A stretch of 45,630 nt of DNA, taken from contig JAFGIG010000109.1 of NCBI GenBank assembly GCA_016929715.1, forward strand, positions 1 to 45,630, written 5' to 3'. The stretch comes from Caldifarciminota bacterium. Its GTDB lineage: Bacteria > SDB-A. The notes under the pieces were generated by a model. It was not told the DNA's origin, did not search any database, and saw only the letters and a list, made by a program, of their open reading frames with translations. The translations under genes were made by a program, and so were the position numbers. Positions 25,574-33,900 of this stretch are shown here, one piece after another. Within the stretch, counting starts at the first letter, position 1; each line of letters starts with the position of its first letter.

Positions 25574-26647
25574 CTACTCCTTTTCTTCTTCAATGGGTTC
25601 GATTTTGTCTATATCGAGATCGGATTCTTCGAGCTGGATCACAAAAGAAGACAGTAGGCGCGCCGATCTTTCTATGTCCTTGTGGGATATGGTTTCGACA
25701 GGAGAATGCATGGATCGGACAGGAGCTGAAATGACAATGCAGGGAATTCCGTTTCTGACGAGCTGGATGGAATAAGCATCTGTTCCTGTTCCGTATGGCG
25801 CTATTTCAGTGGAGAACGGGATTTCTTCGTATTCGCAGATTTTTTTCGCTTTTGTAAAAATCCCTCTGTGGATGTTGGGTCCCACAGACAAAGTTATGCC
25901 TTTGCCGAGTTTGAAAGTCTCGGATTCTTTAAGACCGGGCATGTTGGCGTGAGTCACGTCTAGAGCCACTGCGACATCAGGGCATATTTCGTAAGCTGAG
26001 CTTTTGGCGCCGAAACCCGTCCATTCTTCCTGCAGGGTTCCTACAGCGTAAAAACTCCAATCCAATTCGACGTTTTTAAGCCTTTCGAGCGTCATTAAAA
26101 GCACGGCAAGCCCGAATCTGTCGTCTATTGACTTGCAGGAAAAGCTCTTGTTGAGAAGCTCCACGCTTTTTGCCTGGAATGAAACAAAATCTCCTACTGA
26201 GACCATTGAAAGAGTGTCTTTTTCGTCGAGTCCGGTGTCAATAAAGATATTATCCCATTGAAAAGGTTTTTTGCGCTCTTCCTGGGTCATCAGATGAGGT
26301 GGTTTTGAGCCGACCACTCCTTGTATATTGCCTTTTGAAGAGTGGATTAAAACTTCCTGTCCCGGAAGAATTGACCTGTCGACTCCCCCGACTTGATAGA
26401 CGCGAAGGTATCCGCCTTTCAGTATTTTGGTTACTATCAGACCGACTTCGTCCATATGCGCCGCGGCGAGTATTATTTTCTTGCCTTTGCCCTTCCTCAA
26501 AGCCACGGCGTTTCCAACGCGGTCTATATATGCTTCATCAGAGTAAGGCTTTGTCTCCTCGACAAACTTTTTCGCCACGGAAGATTCCATACCGGTCAAA
26601 CCCGGAATTTCACAAAAAAGCTTCAATCGTTCATTGGTTGATTTCAT
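25574..26647 (-). CDS. M42 aminopeptidase, paralogue 3
   Basis: 357 residues, the most divergent of the three. AAAHMDEVGLIV, KSIDDRFGLAVL, GTLQEEWTGFGA (Trp-Thr where the others have Val-Gly), VALDVTHAN and RSMHSPVE keep the catalytic set. It ends in an acidic tail (DLDIDKIEPIEEEKE). First M42 gene in transcription order, 22 bp after parB. Confidence 0.9.
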   Translation of the reverse strand: MKSTNERLKLFCEIPGLTGMESSVAKKFVEETKPYSDEAYIDRVGNAVALRKGKGKKIILAAAHMDEVGLIVTKILKGGYLRVYQVGGVDRSILPGQEVLIHSSKGNIQGVVGSKPPHLMTQEERKKPFQWDNIFIDTGLDEKDTLSMVSVGDFVSFQAKSVELLNKSFSCKSIDDRFGLAVLLMTLERLKNVELDWSFYAVGTLQEEWTGFGAKSSAYEICPDVAVALDVTHANMPGLKESETFKLGKGITLSVGPNIHRGIFTKAKKICEYEEIPFSTEIAPYGTGTDAYSIQLVRNGIPCIVISAPVRSMHSPVETISHKDIERSARLLSSFVIQLEESDLDIDKIEPIEEEKE

Positions 26648-26669
26648 CTTACCTCCCGCTGAAATATTA

Positions 26670-27530
26670 CTACAGTTCGGTCAAGCCGAAACGCTTCATC
26701 AATAGGTTAAGTTCGTCGTAGGAAAAAAATTCTATAACGAGCCTTCCTTTTTTGCCGGCCATTTTTATCTTTACCGGATTTCCGATCTTCTCTGACAATT
26801 TGCTTTCGATGGCGGATATTTCAGGATTTGAGAAATTCTGTTTTCTCCTTTTGCCGGGTTTGTGTGTTTTTTTTATATCTTCGACATAGCTCTCTGTTTC
26901 GCGGACGGAGAGGTTCTTGTCAATTATCCTCTGTGCCGCTGCAGCCATCAGTCTTTTTTCCCTGAGAGAAAGTATAGCTCTCGCGTGTCCGGCTGAGATA
27001 CTTGTCTTTCTTACGAGTGTCTTAACTTCGTCTGGGAGTTCCAGAAGCCGCAGTGAATTGGCTACCGCCGATCTGCTTTTTCCGACCCTCGCGGATATGT
27101 CGTTCTGGCTCAAATGAAATCTCGTCGCCATGATGTTGTATCCTTCGGCTTCCTCGATGGGGTTTAGGTTTTCTCTCTGAAGGTTTTCAATCATGGAAAT
27201 TTCGAGGGCTTTTAGATCGGGAACGTCTCTGATGAGAACCGGGACTTTTTTCAGGCCGACCTTTTTGGCGGCTTCGAATCTTCTTTCGCCGCAAATTATC
27301 TCGTATCTTCCGTCAGTTGAGGGCCTTACTATCAGCGGTTCAATAATGCCGTCTTGTCTGATTGACTGAGAAAGTTCATTGAGAGCTTCGTCGTCGAAAT
27401 ATGTCCGGGGCTGAAATTTACCTTTTTTTAATAGATCTATGTCCATCTCGACAAGAGCGTCTTCAGTTGTTTTGAGAGAGGACGCCGAGCCGATGAGAGC
27501 GTCAAAACCCTTACCCAGTCTTTTTTTCAT
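26670..27530 (-). CDS. parB: Chromosome partitioning protein ParB
   Basis: CTP-dependent DNA clamp that loads at parS and organises the origin. 286 residues. Begins [13 protein letters not shown], then [29 protein letters not shown], the CTP-binding box [30 protein letters not shown], and the helix-turn-helix [28 protein letters not shown] short C-terminal dimerisation domain follows. Its start overlaps the parA end by 20 bp. No parS-like 16-mer was noticed in the window, but I could not search systematically. Confidence 0.95.
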   Translation of the reverse strand: MKKRLGKGFDALIGSASSLKTTEDALVEMDIDLLKKGKFQPRTYFDDEALNELSQSIRQDGIIEPLIVRPSTDGRYEIICGERRFEAAKKVGLKKVPVLIRDVPDLKALEISMIENLQRENLNPIEEAEGYNIMATRFHLSQNDISARVGKSRSAVANSLRLLELPDEVKTLVRKTSISAGHARAILSLREKRLMAAAAQRIIDKNLSVRETESYVEDIKKTHKPGKRRKQNFSNPEISAIESKLSEKIGNPVKIKMAGKKGRLVIEFFSYDELNLLMKRFGLTEL

Positions 27531-28299
27531 ATTTAAGCCTTTCTCTTTTTAAGAACTCGACGGCGAGAGAAACATAATTTTTCGCGCCAACCGAATCCGC
27601 ATCATAAAGCAGTATCGGTTTACCGAAGCTCGGCGCCTCAGCGAGTCTGACATTTCTCGCGACGTATGTTGCAAAGACGTGTTCCGGAAAATATTTCCTC
27701 ACTTCGTCCATTATTTCTTTGACAAGTTTAAGCCTGAAATCCACGAGGGTGAAAACAATACCGTCTATCTCGATAGAAGGATTCAGCTCTTTTCTGATGA
27801 GATCGAATGTCGTCATCAGTTTGCTCAGCCCGTCGAGGGCGTAAAATTCAGGCTGCATTGTAATCAAAATCCCGTCTGCCGCAGCGAGGGCATTGACTGT
27901 CAGAATGCCGAGTGTCGGAGGGGTGTCGAGAATAATATAGTCATATAAGTTTCCGAGTTCGGCGAGAGAGTTTCTTATGAAATGATTTCTGTCTTTTTCC
28001 CCTGCGAGTTCGACTTCCATTCCGGACAGATGCTGTGAAGCAGGAATGAGATGAAAGAAGGGGAGGTAGTCGAATTTGATTATGGCATCTTGCGGAGAGC
28101 ATGATCCTGAAAAAACGTCATAGAGATTTTTATATTTGGCGGACTCGACTCCGAGTCCTATGGTCGCGTTCGCCTGAGGGTCGGCGTCAACTATGAGGAC
28201 TTTCTTTTCAGCTGCCGCGAGTGACGCGCCGAGATTGACGGCAGTGGTAGTTTTTGCCACGCCGCCCTTCTGATTAGTTATGGATATAATTTTCGCCAA
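27511..28299 (-). CDS. parA: Chromosome partitioning ATPase ParA/Soj
   Basis: Deviant Walker ATPase of 262 residues. [21 protein letters not shown] (deviant Walker A, KGGVAKTT), [10 protein letters not shown] and [18 protein letters not shown] are diagnostic of Soj/ParA; an Arg-rich stretch near the C-terminus may bind DNA. The start is TTG at 28299, the only candidate giving the conserved N-terminus, with a weak AAAGG upstream. First gene of the seven-gene minus-strand run down to rluD. Confidence 0.95.
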   Translation of the reverse strand: MAKIISITNQKGGVAKTTTAVNLGASLAAAEKKVLIVDADPQANATIGLGVESAKYKNLYDVFSGSCSPQDAIIKFDYLPFFHLIPASQHLSGMEVELAGEKDRNHFIRNSLAELGNLYDYIILDTPPTLGILTVNALAAADGILITMQPEFYALDGLSKLMTTFDLIRKELNPSIEIDGIVFTLVDFRLKLVKEIMDEVRKYFPEHVFATYVARNVRLAEAPSFGKPILLYDADSVGAKNYVSLAVEFLKRERLKYEKKTG

Positions 28300-28311
28300 T
28301 TATCACTGCCT

Positions 28312-28339
28312 TTAATAGTATTGACATTTAATATCACAA
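28312..28339 (-). promoter_or_regulatory. Candidate parA promoter, overlapping the btu promoter
   Basis: On the minus strand, TTGTGA, 16-bp spacer, TATTAA, 12 bp before the parA TTG. It shares bases 28321-28339 with the stronger plus-strand promoter, so the two could compete for RNA polymerase. Confidence 0.3.
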
Positions 28340-28349
28340 ATGATTTAAT
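28321..28349 (+). promoter_or_regulatory. Sigma-70 promoter for the cobalamin-riboswitch operon
   Basis: Perfect TTGACA, 17-bp spacer, TTTAAT (five of six). The predicted transcript start is near 28356, a few bases before the first pairing strand of the riboswitch. The placement supports both features. Confidence 0.75.
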
Positions 28350-28361
28350 TTTGCCTTAAAA

Positions 28362-28515
28362 ATTCTTCGGCGACAAGGGAAGTTCCGGAAAACGGAGACG
28401 GTCCCCGCCGCTGTGATCGCTGACGAAGGCGAGTTTAACCACTGGTAAAAAACCGGGAAGGTTCGCCCGAGAGAGAAGCGAGAGTCAGAAGACCTGGCGC
28501 TGGAGGGTTTAGAAT
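28362..28515 (+). promoter_or_regulatory. Cobalamin (B12) riboswitch aptamer
   Basis: The conserved core is readable in order: GGGAA near 28378, CCGGAAAACGGA, ACGGTCCCCGCCGCTGTGA (28399-28417), an ACCACTGG helix with its CCGG partner, and the B12 box GTCAGAAGACCTGGC at 28484-28498. P1 closes by pairing ATTCT (28362-28366) with AGAAT (28511-28515). A hairpin CACGA/TCGTG with a G-rich loop follows at 28519-28536, as expected for the element that kisses the aptamer core. It controls the downstream BtuB-like receptor and lipoprotein, presumably shutting them off when cobalamin is bound. Confidence 0.92.
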
Positions 28516-28559
28516 CGTCACGACGGGGGGTTCGTGTGCGGTGAAAGAGCCGCGTGCGG

Positions 28560-28596
28560 AACCTCTCCATGGAAAGGAGAGGTTTTTTATTTTTAA
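28560..28596 (+). terminator. Riboswitch expression-platform terminator masking the SD
   Basis: AACCTCTCC (28560-28568), a 7-nt loop, GGAGAGGTT (28576-28584), then six T, A and five T. The 3' arm contains GGAGAGG, the only plausible ribosome site for btuB, so the stem could act both as terminator and as sequester. GGAGGGTTT at 28502-28510, just inside P1 of the aptamer, can pair with 28560-28568 (one bulged base) and is a candidate antiterminator. Confidence 0.85.
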
Positions 28597-30751
28597 ATAT
28601 GTTCTCATAACAGTTTTGTTTTTTCCTGCCGCTTCTTTCTGCGCGTCTTTGACCGGAACTGTCCGCGACGCTTATGACCTTTGCCCTGTAGCAACCGTAT
28701 CTGTTTTCATAGACGGAAGACTTGCGGCTCTGACGGACGCCAACGGAAGATATTACGTGATCGGCATACAAACCGGAGAGCACACTGTTCTTTTTCAAAG
28801 GCTCGGGTTTGAAAAGCTTGAGGAAAACTTTTTTTTAGAGCACGCGGAAACCAGGGAATATTCAGTGAATATGATTCCTTCGGACTTGTCCGCCGAAGGC
28901 GTAACTGTTTGGGGCGCCTCCCGTGCTTTTCAGAACTATGAGGTCCTCAGAGAAGAGGATATAGAGAAATTTGGAAAAAAAGACATACCTGAGATACTGG
29001 AGTGTTTATCAGGGGTGACGGTTCACAGACAGAATGAAGGCGGTTTTTCAAAAATTATTCTCAGCGGGCCATCGGCGGGCAGAATATCTGTATATATTGA
29101 CGGAGTAAAAGTAAACGACCCTGCTTCAGGCGCATACGACCTGTCAGCCATACCGCTTTCAGCAGTCAAGAGTATAGTTGTTGTCAACAATCCTTCAGCC
29201 GCCGAAGAGCCCGGAGGTAGAATAATGATTTACCTCAAAGAACCGGGTTCAGGCGAAAACGAAATTTCTCTGGCAAAAGGTTCATGGGGAAAGATTTATG
29301 CCGGAACGAGATTAGGAGTAAACGGTTTTGTATTTCCGTCCCTGAACTTTTCTCTCGATTTATTTCACAGGGAATACGGCGGCGGTTATGAAGCCGAAGG
29401 CTATCCCGGAAACAGACTGCTGAACAGTGACTCGAGATCTTCGGGTGCCGTATTGAGAACAGCTTTCGGGACGCCCGTTTTTGCCGAGATTTCCGCCGCC
29501 GGAGATATCGCAGAAAGAGGAATTCCCGGTCAGGCTGACGGCGCTTTGATGACGCTGTCGAGGCTTGAAAGCGAAAATATCCTCATCTGGTCGAGAATTT
29601 CGAGAAGTTTTACGGGTAAGTTCCTATACGCAAGTTATTCTTTTTCCTATATAAAGTCAGTATATAACTGCCCTGAATATCAGCCCGTTCCGGGACAGAA
29701 CGACAGTGTCCGATTTTTCCCCGAAATGACAGAGACTCATACGGCGAACGAGGAAGTCACCTTGTTCTGTTCCATGAGATTTACAGGCGATTTCGAAATG
29801 CACCTGAAAAGCAGTCTGTCGAGACAGAAATACATGAATGAAGACTTGCTGAGGCCTTTTACAGAAAAAACCTCAGCCGAAAGAAAAGATGCAAGATTTG
29901 CAGCCGGACTGTCTTCGCAAATTTCTCTGGGGCGGTCCGCAGTCAGAATTGAAGCTGAGATGTCGCCAATATTACGGGATAGAAACAGGGCTTTTATATC
30001 TTATTCTTTTGGGTTTTCCGTGTCTAACCGGAAAGAGGATTTCTGGGCTTCAGCCGGATTGACGTATTCACTGAACATGCATTTTCCCGATTTTTCCCAG
30101 ACTCACGCCGCGGAAAATGTCTATTCAGCCGGAAACCCGGACCTCCTCCCTGAAATTTCAGGGACAGCAGGGGCTAATTTTAATATGTCTGGAGAGAAGC
30201 CTTTTGGTTGGTCTCTCTCGACATCGGCTTTTTTCAGCATCCTCGAGGAAATGATAGTATGGAGAAGAGATTTCATGGGTCGGTATCGGCCCATAAACAT
30301 GGCGAGGGCGGAGGGGACGGGTTTCGATGCGTCTTTCAAAGCGGATTTGACTGAAAATATATTCATAGGTTCAGGAATATCCCTGCAGAATGTAGTCAAC
30401 AGGACAAAGGGAGACATCAATTACGGAAACCAGATTACTTATTCCCCTCGTTACAGATTTACAGCCAGAACCGGCGTGATATTCGGCTCTCTGAGAGCCG
30501 GAATAGAATTCCGTTCAGTGGCAAGGCGATTCACGAGGGAGGCAAACACTGATCCTATAAATTATTCCCGGACATCGCTTGAACCATACAGAAATGTGGA
30601 AATATTTGCTTCTTATTCTGTGAAGTCAGGGCAATTCGATGCTGTATTCGGCTTTTCAGTGAAAAACATTTTTGACGACAGATATATGATAGTGGAACAG
30701 ATGCCGGTAGAAGGAAGAATTTTAAGCATGGAGGTGAAGGTAAAATGGTGA
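28589..30751 (+). CDS. btuB: TonB-dependent receptor, BtuB-like, probable ATT start
   Basis: Outer-membrane gated barrel of about 720 residues, predicted to import cobalamin because of the riboswitch upstream. A signal peptide (MFKYVLITVLFFPAASFCA), a carboxypeptidase-regulatory-like domain (about 22-95), a plug domain (DIPEILECLSGVTVHRQ ... VYIDGVKVND ... KSIVVVNNPSAAEE) and a long barrel ending in aromatic Trp. A GTG at 28541 would start translation upstream of the terminator and prefix 16 polar residues. ATT at 28589 lies 6 nt after GGAGAGG and gives a normal signal peptide; no ATG, GTG or TTG fits between. The propeller lipoprotein gene overlaps its stop by 7 bp. Confidence 0.88.
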   Translation: MFKYVLITVLFFPAASFCASLTGTVRDAYDLCPVATVSVFIDGRLAALTDANGRYYVIGIQTGEHTVLFQRLGFEKLEENFFLEHAETREYSVNMIPSDLSAEGVTVWGASRAFQNYEVLREEDIEKFGKKDIPEILECLSGVTVHRQNEGGFSKIILSGPSAGRISVYIDGVKVNDPASGAYDLSAIPLSAVKSIVVVNNPSAAEEPGGRIMIYLKEPGSGENEISLAKGSWGKIYAGTRLGVNGFVFPSLNFSLDLFHREYGGGYEAEGYPGNRLLNSDSRSSGAVLRTAFGTPVFAEISAAGDIAERGIPGQADGALMTLSRLESENILIWSRISRSFTGKFLYASYSFSYIKSVYNCPEYQPVPGQNDSVRFFPEMTETHTANEEVTLFCSMRFTGDFEMHLKSSLSRQKYMNEDLLRPFTEKTSAERKDARFAAGLSSQISLGRSAVRIEAEMSPILRDRNRAFISYSFGFSVSNRKEDFWASAGLTYSLNMHFPDFSQTHAAENVYSAGNPDLLPEISGTAGANFNMSGEKPFGWSLSTSAFFSILEEMIVWRRDFMGRYRPINMARAEGTGFDASFKADLTENIFIGSGISLQNVVNRTKGDINYGNQITYSPRYRFTARTGVIFGSLRAGIEFRSVARRFTREANTDPINYSRTSLEPYRNVEIFASYSVKSGQFDAVFGFSVKNIFDDRYMIVEQMPVEGRILSMEVKVKW

Positions 30752-31761
30752 GAAATACTGCCTTTTTGTTTTTTGCGTGCTGTATTTTGTTTTCCTGCTC
30801 AAAATCGTCATCACCGGCGGGTCCAGGAGCCAGCCAGCCTGCCGCGACATACCTTGTTGTATTGAACAATTTAGCTGAAACCATCTCTCTCGTAAACACA
30901 AAAGACTGGAGCGCGGCAGTCAACGCCGTCGGAACCGGACAGGTCCCGAATGACGCGGATACCGCAGGGGAATTTCTCTACATTGTTAATTCTCAGTCTT
31001 CCACGCTGATAAAATACAGGAAGACATCGTCGGGAATAGCTTTTGAAGCTTCTCTGAATTTGGGAAGCGCGACAAATCCCTTCGGACTCAGCTGTTCAAA
31101 CCAAAAAATCTACGTCTCATGTTTTATGTCCGACGAGCTCTTATGCGTCATAACGAATCCTTTTTCAGTCAGCAAAAGAATTAGTATCGGAAAATCACCA
31201 CAAGGGGTTCTTTCTCACGGCGGAAATATTTTTGTAGCCTGCACCGCTTTCGACAACTTGACGTATGATTACGGTCAAGGCTACGTCTATGTAATAAACG
31301 CGGCCGGCGATTCGGTCACAGACAGCATAAAAGTAGGGAAGAATCCGCAGGACCTGACCCTTGCGGGAGGAAAAATTCACGTTTCATGCACGGGAGACTG
31401 GGGTGTTACGGTTAACGGTAGAATATACATGATAGACCCCGCAAGCCTGGAGGTGACAGACAGCATTCTCATAGAAGGGACTCCGTCTGCTCTGTGCGCC
31501 GCCGGAGGCGATTCAGTTTATGTCGCCGCCGGGGGATGGTCCGGAAACGGAGAAATATACCTCTACAGACAAAGCGGCGAAATTCTCAGGGGTCCGGCAA
31601 ATCCGATAATAGCACCTCTTGGGGTTATGGATGTCTGTTATTTCAACGGCAAAGTTTACGCGGCGTGTTTCGCGGCAGACAGCTTGGCTCAAATAGAAGG
31701 CGATTCTGTCACGATGACCTGGAGTATCGGAGACGGTCCGCAAAATGTTATTGTTTGGTGA
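30745..31761 (+). CDS. Beta-propeller lipoprotein, BtuG-like
   Basis: 338 residues. Lipobox LFSC at about 15-18, a Ser/Pro/Gly linker, then YncE-type beta-propeller repeats: ATYLVVLNNLAETISLVN, GEFLYIVNSQSSTLIKY, QKIYVSCFMSDELLCVI, GNIFVACTAFDN, GKIHVSCTGDWG, DSVYVAAGGWSG and GKVYAACFAADSL, about seven blades. In Bacteroides, BtuG is a surface lipoprotein with a seven-bladed propeller that binds B12 and caps BtuB. Overlap with btuB and the shared riboswitch make the same role likely here. The binding residues cannot be judged by eye. Confidence 0.75.
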   Translation: MVRNTAFLFFACCILFSCSKSSSPAGPGASQPAATYLVVLNNLAETISLVNTKDWSAAVNAVGTGQVPNDADTAGEFLYIVNSQSSTLIKYRKTSSGIAFEASLNLGSATNPFGLSCSNQKIYVSCFMSDELLCVITNPFSVSKRISIGKSPQGVLSHGGNIFVACTAFDNLTYDYGQGYVYVINAAGDSVTDSIKVGKNPQDLTLAGGKIHVSCTGDWGVTVNGRIYMIDPASLEVTDSILIEGTPSALCAAGGDSVYVAAGGWSGNGEIYLYRQSGEILRGPANPIIAPLGVMDVCYFNGKVYAACFAADSLAQIEGDSVTMTWSIGDGPQNVIVW

Positions 31762-31858
31762 ATTTCGGAGGAGGATTAGAGGGGTCATTTTTTCTGCAAA
31801 AAAGCGAAACTGAACATTCGTATGGATTTAGGATTGAAAATATGGTTTGTTCAATAAG

Positions 31859-32548
31859 ATGAAAGAGACCGAACTGCACCTTCCTCTGAAAAATTTTCTC
31901 GAAAAAAGAGGTTATTCTGTCAACTGCGAAGTAAATAACTGCGACATTGTAGCGAGAAAAGATGGGGAACTTATTGTAGTCGAGACTAAAACCCGTCTTT
32001 CGTTGTCTCTTTTGGCGCAGGCGAACTTGAGAAAAGAACTTACAGATTCGGTTTACATCGCTGTCCCGTTTTTAGGCGGAAAATCATTAAAAAACTATAA
32101 AAATGTGAGAAAACTCCTGAGGAGGCTTGAAATCGGATTGATAGCCGTTTACATGAAAAAGAAAAAAACCTCTGTCGATGTGATTCTGCATCCACTGCCT
32201 TACGCAGGGAGAAAATCAAAGAAAAAAATACGGGCTGTAATAAGCGAGATAGAAGGCAGACACGCCGAACTTAATGTCTCGGGGAGTCCCGGCGGAACGC
32301 CGAAAATGACTTCTTACAGGCTTGAAGCCCTAAAAATAGCTTCTCTTCTCCATGGAGCCGGCGAATCAACCCCTAAAAAACTCCTCTCCATGGGGTGTTC
32401 TGAAAAAACATACAGCATTCTGTATAACAACTTTTACGGATGGTTCGAAAGAAAAGGCAGAGGAGTGTATAAAATCAACTCTTCAGGCGAGAAAGCTCTA
32501 GCCGTATACAAGAAAGTTTTAGTCAAAAATAAACCCGGCGCCGGCTGA
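31859..32548 (+). CDS. DUF2161-type PDDEXK-like protein
   Basis: 229 residues. 'KETELHLPLKNFLEKRGY ... CDIVARKDGELIVVETKTRLSLSLLAQA' is the signature of DUF2161, a PDDEXK-nuclease-fold family of unknown function; the D...ExK triad appears as D in CDIVARK and VETKT. A positively charged middle (KKKIR, GRKSKKK) and a C-terminal winged-helix-like segment follow ('SMGCSEKTYSILYNNFYGWFERKGRGVYKI'). Start chosen at ATG 31859 over TTG 31847 because homology begins at KETEL. It lies 97 bp after the propeller gene, so it is not clearly in that operon. Confidence 0.75.
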   Translation: MKETELHLPLKNFLEKRGYSVNCEVNNCDIVARKDGELIVVETKTRLSLSLLAQANLRKELTDSVYIAVPFLGGKSLKNYKNVRKLLRRLEIGLIAVYMKKKKTSVDVILHPLPYAGRKSKKKIRAVISEIEGRHAELNVSGSPGGTPKMTSYRLEALKIASLLHGAGESTPKKLLSMGCSEKTYSILYNNFYGWFERKGRGVYKINSSGEKALAVYKKVLVKNKPGAG

Positions 32549-32563
32549 AGACGGGAAAAGCGT

Positions 32564-33085
32564 CTATTCTATACCCAGTCTTTTAGCTTCATCTGGTTCT
32601 TGCTGTTTGAGAAGGTCGAAATTGGCGTATTGGCCTATTATGTTGAAACTTGACAGGAGCTCGTAAAATTCCCTGTCCTCGCCCAAATAATCTTTCAGCG
32701 CCGCTGTGTAGGTTTCATACCAGTCTGATTCCGAAAGAGCTCCTATCTTGCTGAGTATCGCCATATCGACGGCTCCTTTTTCCGTCTGATCCATGGCTTC
32801 TCTGAGGCTGCCCAGCTCTACGAGAACCCTGATGTTGGCTTCTTTGAGCTCTTCAACGGCCGGCCTCACTTCAGCGATTTCCGGCCTGTCTTTTATCAGC
32901 TCCGTGACGTCTTCTAGAGCTTTGACATAGACAGTTCCGATTTTTTCCCCGAGTTCTTTTGGCGTCATTTGAACAGTTTCAATGGTTTCTGCCGTCGAGG
33001 TATCGGTTTCGACCCTTGGGTCCTTGCTGCAGGAAAAGGCGAGCACCGCTAAAAAAGAAGCGGCGAGAAGTAAAAATTTTTTCAT
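32564..33085 (-). CDS. Lipoprotein with helical mature domain
   Basis: 173 residues: signal peptide and lipobox AFSC (about 16-19), a Thr-rich linker (VETDTSTAETIETVQMT), then mostly helical, acidic sequence (KALEDVTELIKDRPEIAEVRPAVEELKEANIRVLVELGS). No recognised domain. It follows the DUF559 gene by 11 bp with a strong AAAGGAGG ribosome site. Confidence 0.7.
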   Translation of the reverse strand: MKKFLLLAASFLAVLAFSCSKDPRVETDTSTAETIETVQMTPKELGEKIGTVYVKALEDVTELIKDRPEIAEVRPAVEELKEANIRVLVELGSLREAMDQTEKGAVDMAILSKIGALSESDWYETYTAALKDYLGEDREFYELLSSFNIIGQYANFDLLKQQEPDEAKRLGIE

Positions 33086-33096
33086 CTTTCCTCCTT

Positions 33097-33852
33097 TTAA
33101 GATGATTTTTTCAGCCCTCCGAGAAAATCTATTGTATCAAATATTATTTCGACAGGTTTGTTGCAGTTGTTTGTTTCTATCTGCCCGGAAGTAAATCTGA
33201 GTATATGCCATCCCTTTGATGAAAGGGAGTTGTTTCTCTCGTTGTCATGTTTTGCTGAAGACGGGTTGTGGTGCCAGAAATCTCCGTCCGTCTCAACGTC
33301 AATTTTTCCTTTTCTGCAGTAAATTGAAAAGTCGAGAATAAATCTTTGTTTCGAGGTTTTGACAATCTCCTGCCTTTCGGCGGGTATTCCTTTTTCTTTC
33401 AGTTTCGACCACAGTTTTTCTTCTATTTTTGTCCCGTGAAAAAGATCGTTTATCTCCCTTGCTTCAAACAGTTTTTTGAGCGTGGTCTGAATGAAGACTA
33501 TCCTCCGCAGTTTTTTGCTGACAATTGGAACGGGAAGTTTGACGAGGTCTCCGAGCCGTATCTGATAATATTCTTTATCGCTTGAAGTGGAAAATTTCTC
33601 ATGCGGGAACAACTGCCATCTTTTCGCCTTTTCAATTCTCTTGACGCGGGCGCAAAACCTCACAGAGAAGGCTTTATCGCCCGAATTAAGGGGGTGGTAA
33701 AAAGCGATCCATTCCGGAGGCCAAATTTTTGAAAGCAGCTTGTCCGCTTTATCAACGGGAATCCTATACCAATGCACATTTTTAGCAATATTAAAATCTT
33801 CGGGGTTCTTGAGAATTGCGACGAGGAGCTTTGCATTACGATTGCTTTTCAT
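33097..33852 (-). CDS. DUF559-type endonuclease-fold protein with N-terminal domain
   Basis: 251 residues. The last 100 form a DUF559 (Vsr/PDDEXK-like) domain: KLKEKGIPAERQEIV, then FILDFSIYCRKGKIDVETDGDFWHH, NERNNSLSSKGWHILRFTSGQI. The catalytic Asp, Glu and His line up (DFSIY, DVETDG). The first 130 residues form a separate domain ('WPPEWIAFYHPLNSGDKAFSVRFCARV', 'QIRLGDLVKLP') that may bind nucleic acid. Start chosen at ATG 33852; the frame to 33867 begins at a GTG with no ribosome site. A TATAAT at 33859-33864 is too close to serve a conventional leader. Confidence 0.75.
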   Translation of the reverse strand: MKSNRNAKLLVAILKNPEDFNIAKNVHWYRIPVDKADKLLSKIWPPEWIAFYHPLNSGDKAFSVRFCARVKRIEKAKRWQLFPHEKFSTSSDKEYYQIRLGDLVKLPVPIVSKKLRRIVFIQTTLKKLFEAREINDLFHGTKIEEKLWSKLKEKGIPAERQEIVKTSKQRFILDFSIYCRKGKIDVETDGDFWHHNPSSAKHDNERNNSLSSKGWHILRFTSGQIETNNCNKPVEIIFDTIDFLGGLKKSS

Positions 33853-33900
33853 CAGTTTATTATACACCAGGGGCTAGATATTAAAAATGGATAAATCTAT

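Noticed and set aside
28541-28588. GTG at 28541 as the start of the TonB receptor
   Set aside because: It lies before the terminator stem and adds 16 polar residues ahead of the signal peptide; a riboswitch terminator inside the coding sequence is unlikely. Not fully excluded.
31762-31858. Terminator after the propeller lipoprotein gene
   Set aside because: Only a short T-run/A-run pairing (TTTTTT...AAAAAA) with no GC stem is present.
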